NCBI GenBank assembly: GCA_010030605.1
Contig: RHCK01000037.1
Span: 1-9,660, forward strand
Length of the DNA: 9,660 nt
Direction of reading: 5' to 3'
Source of the DNA: Acidimicrobiia bacterium
GTDB lineage: Bacteria; Actinomycetota; Acidimicrobiia; Acidimicrobiales; Ilumatobacteraceae
Shown here: positions 7,253-9,660 of the stretch, in pieces
Layout of the letters: the number at the start of each line of letters is the position of its first letter
Numbering within the stretch: position 1 is the stretch's first letter
Position numbers and translations under genes: made by a program
Notes under the pieces: generated by a model
Told to the model about the DNA's origin: nothing
The model's input: the letters and a program-made list of their open reading frames with translations, nothing else
Databases searched by the model: none

Positions 7253-8941
7253 CTACAGCGTTCGAATGTCGAACAATTCGGCGTGGACCACGATTCGGAA
7301 CTTCACGCTTCCGGGTGGATGACACGCCACCAACGACAACGTCTGATCGTTCGTCGTCGAGGCGTACAGCAGCGGATCCGTTGGGGTACGAATATCGATG
7401 GCCGTCGTGCGATACGAATACTGCTTGCCGTCCACGGTCAGGTAGATGAACGAACCGATCTTCAACTTGTCGAGATTTCGAAACTCGTGCCCATGGGACA
7501 CGCGATGGCCAAAGATCGCCACGTTGCCGGGTTGACTCGGGGTGCGCGATTCGATCAGATGCGACGGGTCGCGGTCGACCATCATCACCTGTTCTCGAAC
7601 CTTGGTCGTCAGTTTGATGTCCGGGATGTTCAGCGTTCCCGGGAACAGTTGCGCATCGGGCAACGTGTTCACCGGCGCTGGATACGTCGAGGAATTCGCG
7701 AATCCCACGAACCATCCGAAGACATCCACGATGAGATCGGCTCCTCCGTACGAATACAGGGTCACTCCCCGCGTGCCGTTCTTCACCTGCACGTGATTCG
7801 GGGCCGTGACACCGGCTCGATCGGCGTTCAGATTCGACGCATCGGGGCGCACTGCGCCCGCGGGATACACCGTGACGTAGCCATCGTCGTGTGCGCGCGT
7901 CATCGTGACGTTCAACGCCACCGCCGATGCACCATTCACCGGAATTCCCGCCACACCCCCGGTCGCCACTTCGACCGACCAACCGTGATGAACCGCCACG
8001 TTCGCACCCAGTGGATTGGGAGATGAACGGGTGTCGAGCAATCGGGTCGATGAAATCGGGACGTACAGACCGATGTCGCTGTCGCCGTCGCTCGACCCCG
8101 TGTAGTACCCCATGTAGTCCACGATCAGGTCGCCGCCGGCGTACGAGTAAAAATCGACTCCCGACGCCGATGGTTTCACGATCACCTGATTCGCGATGGT
8201 CTGACCCACATCGAGGATGTTGAGGTTCGACGTTGCCGGCTCGGGACTTCCCGCCGGCGTCGCCGACCAATAGGCAAAACCGTCCGAGCGCACTCCGGAA
8301 TTCACCGCCGTGATGTTGAAGACCAAGCCTTCGGTGTCAGATGGCGCGTTCGTCGGTCGCGGAACCGTCACCCGACCGCCCGGTGCGACTCGCGTGGTCT
8401 TGCGAGTGTCCAACAGCCGCGTGGGATCGACCGGAATGAATCGACCAGCGCGAGACGTTGCGGCGGGAACGTAGTAGCCGAACACATCGACGATCAGATG
8501 GACGCCGACCGATGAATACAGAACGACGTTGCCCCACAATCCAACTTTCGTGGTGACGAGATTCGACACGATCGCCCGTCGGTTCTGCATGTTCACGTTC
8601 GACGTGTTCGGAGTCGCCGATCCCCACGGATAGAGCGTGATATAGCCCTCGCCATCGGGTTGATACGCCGTGACATTCAGAACCACCGACGTCGCGTTGG
8701 CCGGGACCCCGTTCGCACCGGCAACGGCAAGAACGGTCGACGACTTCGCGGTCGGACGCAGCCCGGTGCGCGTGTCGAGAATTCGAACCGGCGCCATTCC
8801 ACGAAACGCCGACGCCCCGGCCGGTGCCGCCGAGACCGATTCCGTGCTCACACCAGCGAAAAGTGCCGACAACAGCACGACCAACACGAGAAAGATCGGC
8901 GCTCTCACCGTTCTCTTTCGCAAGGGAGCCTTGTCGCGCAC
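7253..8941 (-). CDS. Secreted LDTR-repeat protein with C-terminal sortase domain
   Basis: A 562-residue exported protein. Residues 1-39 look like a signal peptide or signal anchor: a basic start (MRDKAPLRKRTVR), hydrophobic core 15-30, and an SAA/PA cleavage-like site after 39. Three beta-rich repeats follow (about 50-159, 168-281, 292-413), each with (I/L)LDTR near its start, a middle SN(V/L)N and a closing (L/I)IVD(V/Y)xG(Y/W)(Y/F). Residues 428-562 are a sortase domain: LNIPDIKL, GNVAIFGHRVSHG with catalytic H479, NLDKLKIGSFIYL, then LVACHPPGSVKFRIVVHAEL with C540 and R549. All three catalytic residues are present and C540 is the only cysteine. The domain is nearest to class E/D-like sortases; no substrate with a sorting signal lies nearby. 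GTG 8941 is preferred because it follows a TACGAT box by 8 nt and gives a clean signal sequence; GTG 8965 and downstream GTG/TTG codons remain possible. The frame is open to 9382 but that part overlaps the HD gene. Confidence 0.85.
   Translation of the reverse strand: MRDKAPLRKRTVRAPIFLVLVVLLSALFAGVSTESVSAAPAGASAFRGMAPVRILDTRTGLRPTAKSSTVLAVAGANGVPANATSVVLNVTAYQPDGEGYITLYPWGSATPNTSNVNMQNRRAIVSNLVTTKVGLWGNVVLYSSVGVHLIVDVFGYYVPAATSRAGRFIPVDPTRLLDTRKTTRVAPGGRVTVPRPTNAPSDTEGLVFNITAVNSGVRSDGFAYWSATPAGSPEPATSNLNILDVGQTIANQVIVKPSASGVDFYSYAGGDLIVDYMGYYTGSSDGDSDIGLYVPISSTRLLDTRSSPNPLGANVAVHHGWSVEVATGGVAGIPVNGASAVALNVTMTRAHDDGYVTVYPAGAVRPDASNLNADRAGVTAPNHVQVKNGTRGVTLYSYGGADLIVDVFGWFVGFANSSTYPAPVNTLPDAQLFPGTLNIPDIKLTTKVREQVMMVDRDPSHLIESRTPSQPGNVAIFGHRVSHGHEFRNLDKLKIGSFIYLTVDGKQYSYRTTAIDIRTPTDPLLYASTTNDQTLSLVACHPPGSVKFRIVVHAELFDIRTL
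7703..8794 (-). repeat. Three tandem LDTR beta-repeat modules (protein-level)
   Basis: Three diverged copies of about 110-120 residues encoded at 8465-8794, 8099-8440 and 7703-8068. Each opens with VRILDTR, TRLLDTR or TRLLDTR, has a VVLNVTA / LVFNITA / VALNVTM strand, an SNVNMQN / SNLNILD / SNLNADR turn, a VVLYSS / VDFYSY / VTLYSY strand and ends HLIVDVFGYYVP, DLIVDYMGYYTG or DLIVDVFGWFVG. Copies 2 and 3 share the YSY-GG-DLIVD ending most closely. These modules recur in many secreted actinobacterial proteins; their ligand is not known to me. Confidence 0.85.
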
Positions 8942-8955
8942 GAGAGTCGATCGTA
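8942..8955 (-). promoter_or_regulatory. Putative leaderless promoter of the sortase-fusion gene (-10 TACGAT)
   Basis: On the minus strand TACGAT (plus 8950-8955) matches TANNNT and stands 8 nt before the preferred GTG at 8941, placing the predicted transcription start on, or a base or two before, the start codon. No ribosome site and no convincing -35 are visible. This is the third TANNNT-before-start arrangement in the window, but TANNNT is a loose pattern, so the support is moderate. Confidence 0.35.
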
Positions 8956-9007
8956 GACCGATCACGGTGACCGGGACATGGCGATCCGTCGAACGAAATC
9001 TAAAGGA

Positions 9008-9021
9008 TCCCGCACGCGGGA
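9008..9021 (-). terminator. Weak hairpin after the HD-domain gene
   Basis: TCCCGCACGCGGGA is a perfect inverted repeat (stem TCCCG/CGGGA with a CACG loop, or six pairs with a 2-nt loop) lying 11 nt past the HD gene stop. Read on the minus strand it is followed by TCCTTTAGATTT, a broken T-rich tail. It could end the xerD-HD transcript before the sortase gene, but the stem is short and the tail imperfect. Confidence 0.35.
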
Positions 9022-9032
9022 AACGGCGACGG

Positions 9033-9485
9033 TCAGATGTTGTCGGCGCGACGCAGGGCGTCGACCACGGCAGGATCCGCCCGCCCCGCCAACAGGTCCA
9101 GAGTCGCCGGAGACGAACCCGCCTCTCGACACATGTCCCAACCGATGCGTTCATGGTCGTGATATTCCCGAAAACGATGTGTTCTCGGCCCCACCAAAGT
9201 TGCCAGAACCCGTTCACCGGTCGAGAGAGCACTGCGTGTCTTGCCCACGTCGTGAAGTAGTGCGGCCGCCACATGGTCCCGACTGGCCGCGGGACACAGA
9301 TCGACGAATCGACGCGCCACCAGTACCGCGTGACGACGATCAGCGACCGACAGACGTTCGAAAATACCTCGCTCCCCCGCATTCAGGTGCGCGGCGACCC
9401 AATCGGAATCCTCCGTCGAGGGCGGTCGCGTCGATAGCGACCCCCACCATCGTCGAACCAGGTGCGCCAGTCGACCAACGAACAC
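9033..9485 (-). CDS. Small HD-domain phosphohydrolase-like protein
   Basis: A 150-residue soluble protein with an HD-superfamily metal-binding set: H52 (RRHAVLVARRF), the doublet H78-D79 in AALLHDVGKT (74-83), further histidines at 109 and 111 in YHDHERIGWDMC, and D148 in RRADN at the extreme C-terminus. The LLHDVGK block resembles HDIG-type proteins, which hydrolyse phosphate esters of nucleotides. Its substrate is unknown. Only two residues follow the last metal-ligand Asp, so it is close to the minimum HD fold. The start is GTG at 9485, 11 nt after the recombinase stop, with a TGAGG stretch 9 nt before it as a modest ribosome site. Tight spacing suggests co-transcription with the recombinase. 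Confidence 0.78.
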   Translation of the reverse strand: MFVGRLAHLVRRWWGSLSTRPPSTEDSDWVAAHLNAGERGIFERLSVADRRHAVLVARRFVDLCPAASRDHVAAALLHDVGKTRSALSTGERVLATLVGPRTHRFREYHDHERIGWDMCREAGSSPATLDLLAGRADPAVVDALRRADNI

Positions 9486-9496
9486 GATCGCGAACC

Positions 9497-9660
9497 TCAG
9501 CTCCCCCGACCGACGGTGGCCCGTGGGTGCGCCGAACGATATTGATCGAACAAGCGCTCTTGGGACACGCGCGTGTACACCTGGGTGGTGGAGATCGAGG
9601 CGTGCCCCAACATCTCTTGAACGATGCGCAGATCGGCCCCATGGTCGAGCATGTGGGTGG
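9497..9660 (-). CDS. xerD: Tyrosine recombinase XerC/XerD, C-terminal part (5' end outside window)
   Basis: The last 53 residues of a phage-integrase-family recombinase run in from the right edge. They read [20 protein letters not shown] and then [11 protein letters not shown]: the conserved catalytic-domain tail with the late His of LGHAS and the nucleophilic Tyr in QVYTRV that attacks DNA. XerC/XerD resolve chromosome dimers at dif. The visible part is too short to separate XerC from XerD or from an integron- or phage-type integrase; XerD is preferred because actinobacteria commonly keep xerD near scpA-scpB. The stop TGA is at 9497-9499, and 11 nt separate it from the HD gene. Confidence 0.85.
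   Translation of the reverse strand, partial: THMLDHGADLRIVQEMLGHASISTTQVYTRVSQERLFDQYRSAHPRATVGRGS

Noticed and set aside
6271..7449. A 392-codon plus-strand frame overlapping trpS and the sortase gene end
   Set aside because: It is a +2 frame shadow of trpS with Arg-rich, featureless translation.
7122..8270. A 382-codon minus-strand frame over the sortase gene and trpS end
   Set aside because: It is an alternative frame of the LDTR-sortase gene, with Arg- and Gly-rich translation and no domain signature.
8942..9382. A 147-codon N-terminal extension of the sortase-fusion frame
   Set aside because: It lies opposite no start evidence and inside the HD gene in another frame; it would bury the signal peptide in the interior of the protein.
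9340..9642. A 100-codon minus-strand frame at the right edge
   Set aside because: It is out of frame with the clear Xer recombinase C-terminus that ends at 9497 and overlaps the HD gene start.
1..9660. CRISPR arrays, tRNA/rRNA genes, IS elements, toxin-antitoxin or phage genes
   Set aside because: No direct short repeats with spacers, tRNA-like cloverleaf with T-loop consensus, transposase motifs or terminal inverted repeats were seen by eye on either strand.
9497..9660. Mobile-element integrase rather than housekeeping Xer
   Set aside because: The tail matches the XerC/XerD consensus closely, and no att-like repeat or tRNA lies nearby; the possibility is not fully excluded because the 5' part is missing.

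Overview
This 9.66 kb stretch of a GC-rich actinobacterial chromosome is almost fully coding. The best guess for the lineage is a deep-branching group such as the Acidimicrobiia. That guess rests on three things: a decaprenyl-phosphate phosphoribosyltransferase-type UbiA, the secreted 'LDTR' beta-repeats typical of actinobacterial surface proteins, and start codons sitting directly behind TANNNT boxes (leaderless style). No 16S, tRNA, CRISPR, phage or IS sequence is visible, so the lineage call is an inference.

Layout from right to left. The window enters at the 3' end of a XerC/XerD-type tyrosine recombinase (9497-9660, minus), followed 11 nt later by a small HD-domain protein (9033-9485, minus). 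After a weak hairpin comes a secreted 562-residue protein (7253-8941, minus): signal peptide, three LDTR beta-repeats, then a complete sortase domain. It converges with trpS (6254-7246, plus) across only 6 nt. A 96-bp divergent spacer (6158-6253) separates trpS from a seven-gene minus-strand operon: scpA, scpB, rluB, tyrA, aroA, a HAD-IB phosphatase and a UbiA-family DPPR synthase. The operon runs to the left edge, with every junction between a 4-nt overlap and 11 nt.

Functionally, XerD and ScpA/ScpB belong to chromosome segregation, RluB modifies 23S rRNA, TyrA and AroA are shikimate/tyrosine enzymes, and the HAD-UbiA pair probably feeds a decaprenyl-phosphoryl pentose pathway for the envelope. 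xerD-scpAB-rluB with aromatic genes is a familiar actinobacterial neighbourhood. The sortase protein and trpS sit inside it.

The most interesting points are (1) the fusion of three LDTR repeats to a C-terminal sortase domain whose catalytic cysteine is the only cysteine of the protein; (2) matching TTAGCCT boxes placed 6-7 nt before both divergent start codons, implying paired leaderless promoters; and (3) the translationally coupled HAD-UbiA pair, which suggests a candidate phosphatase for the DPPR pathway.
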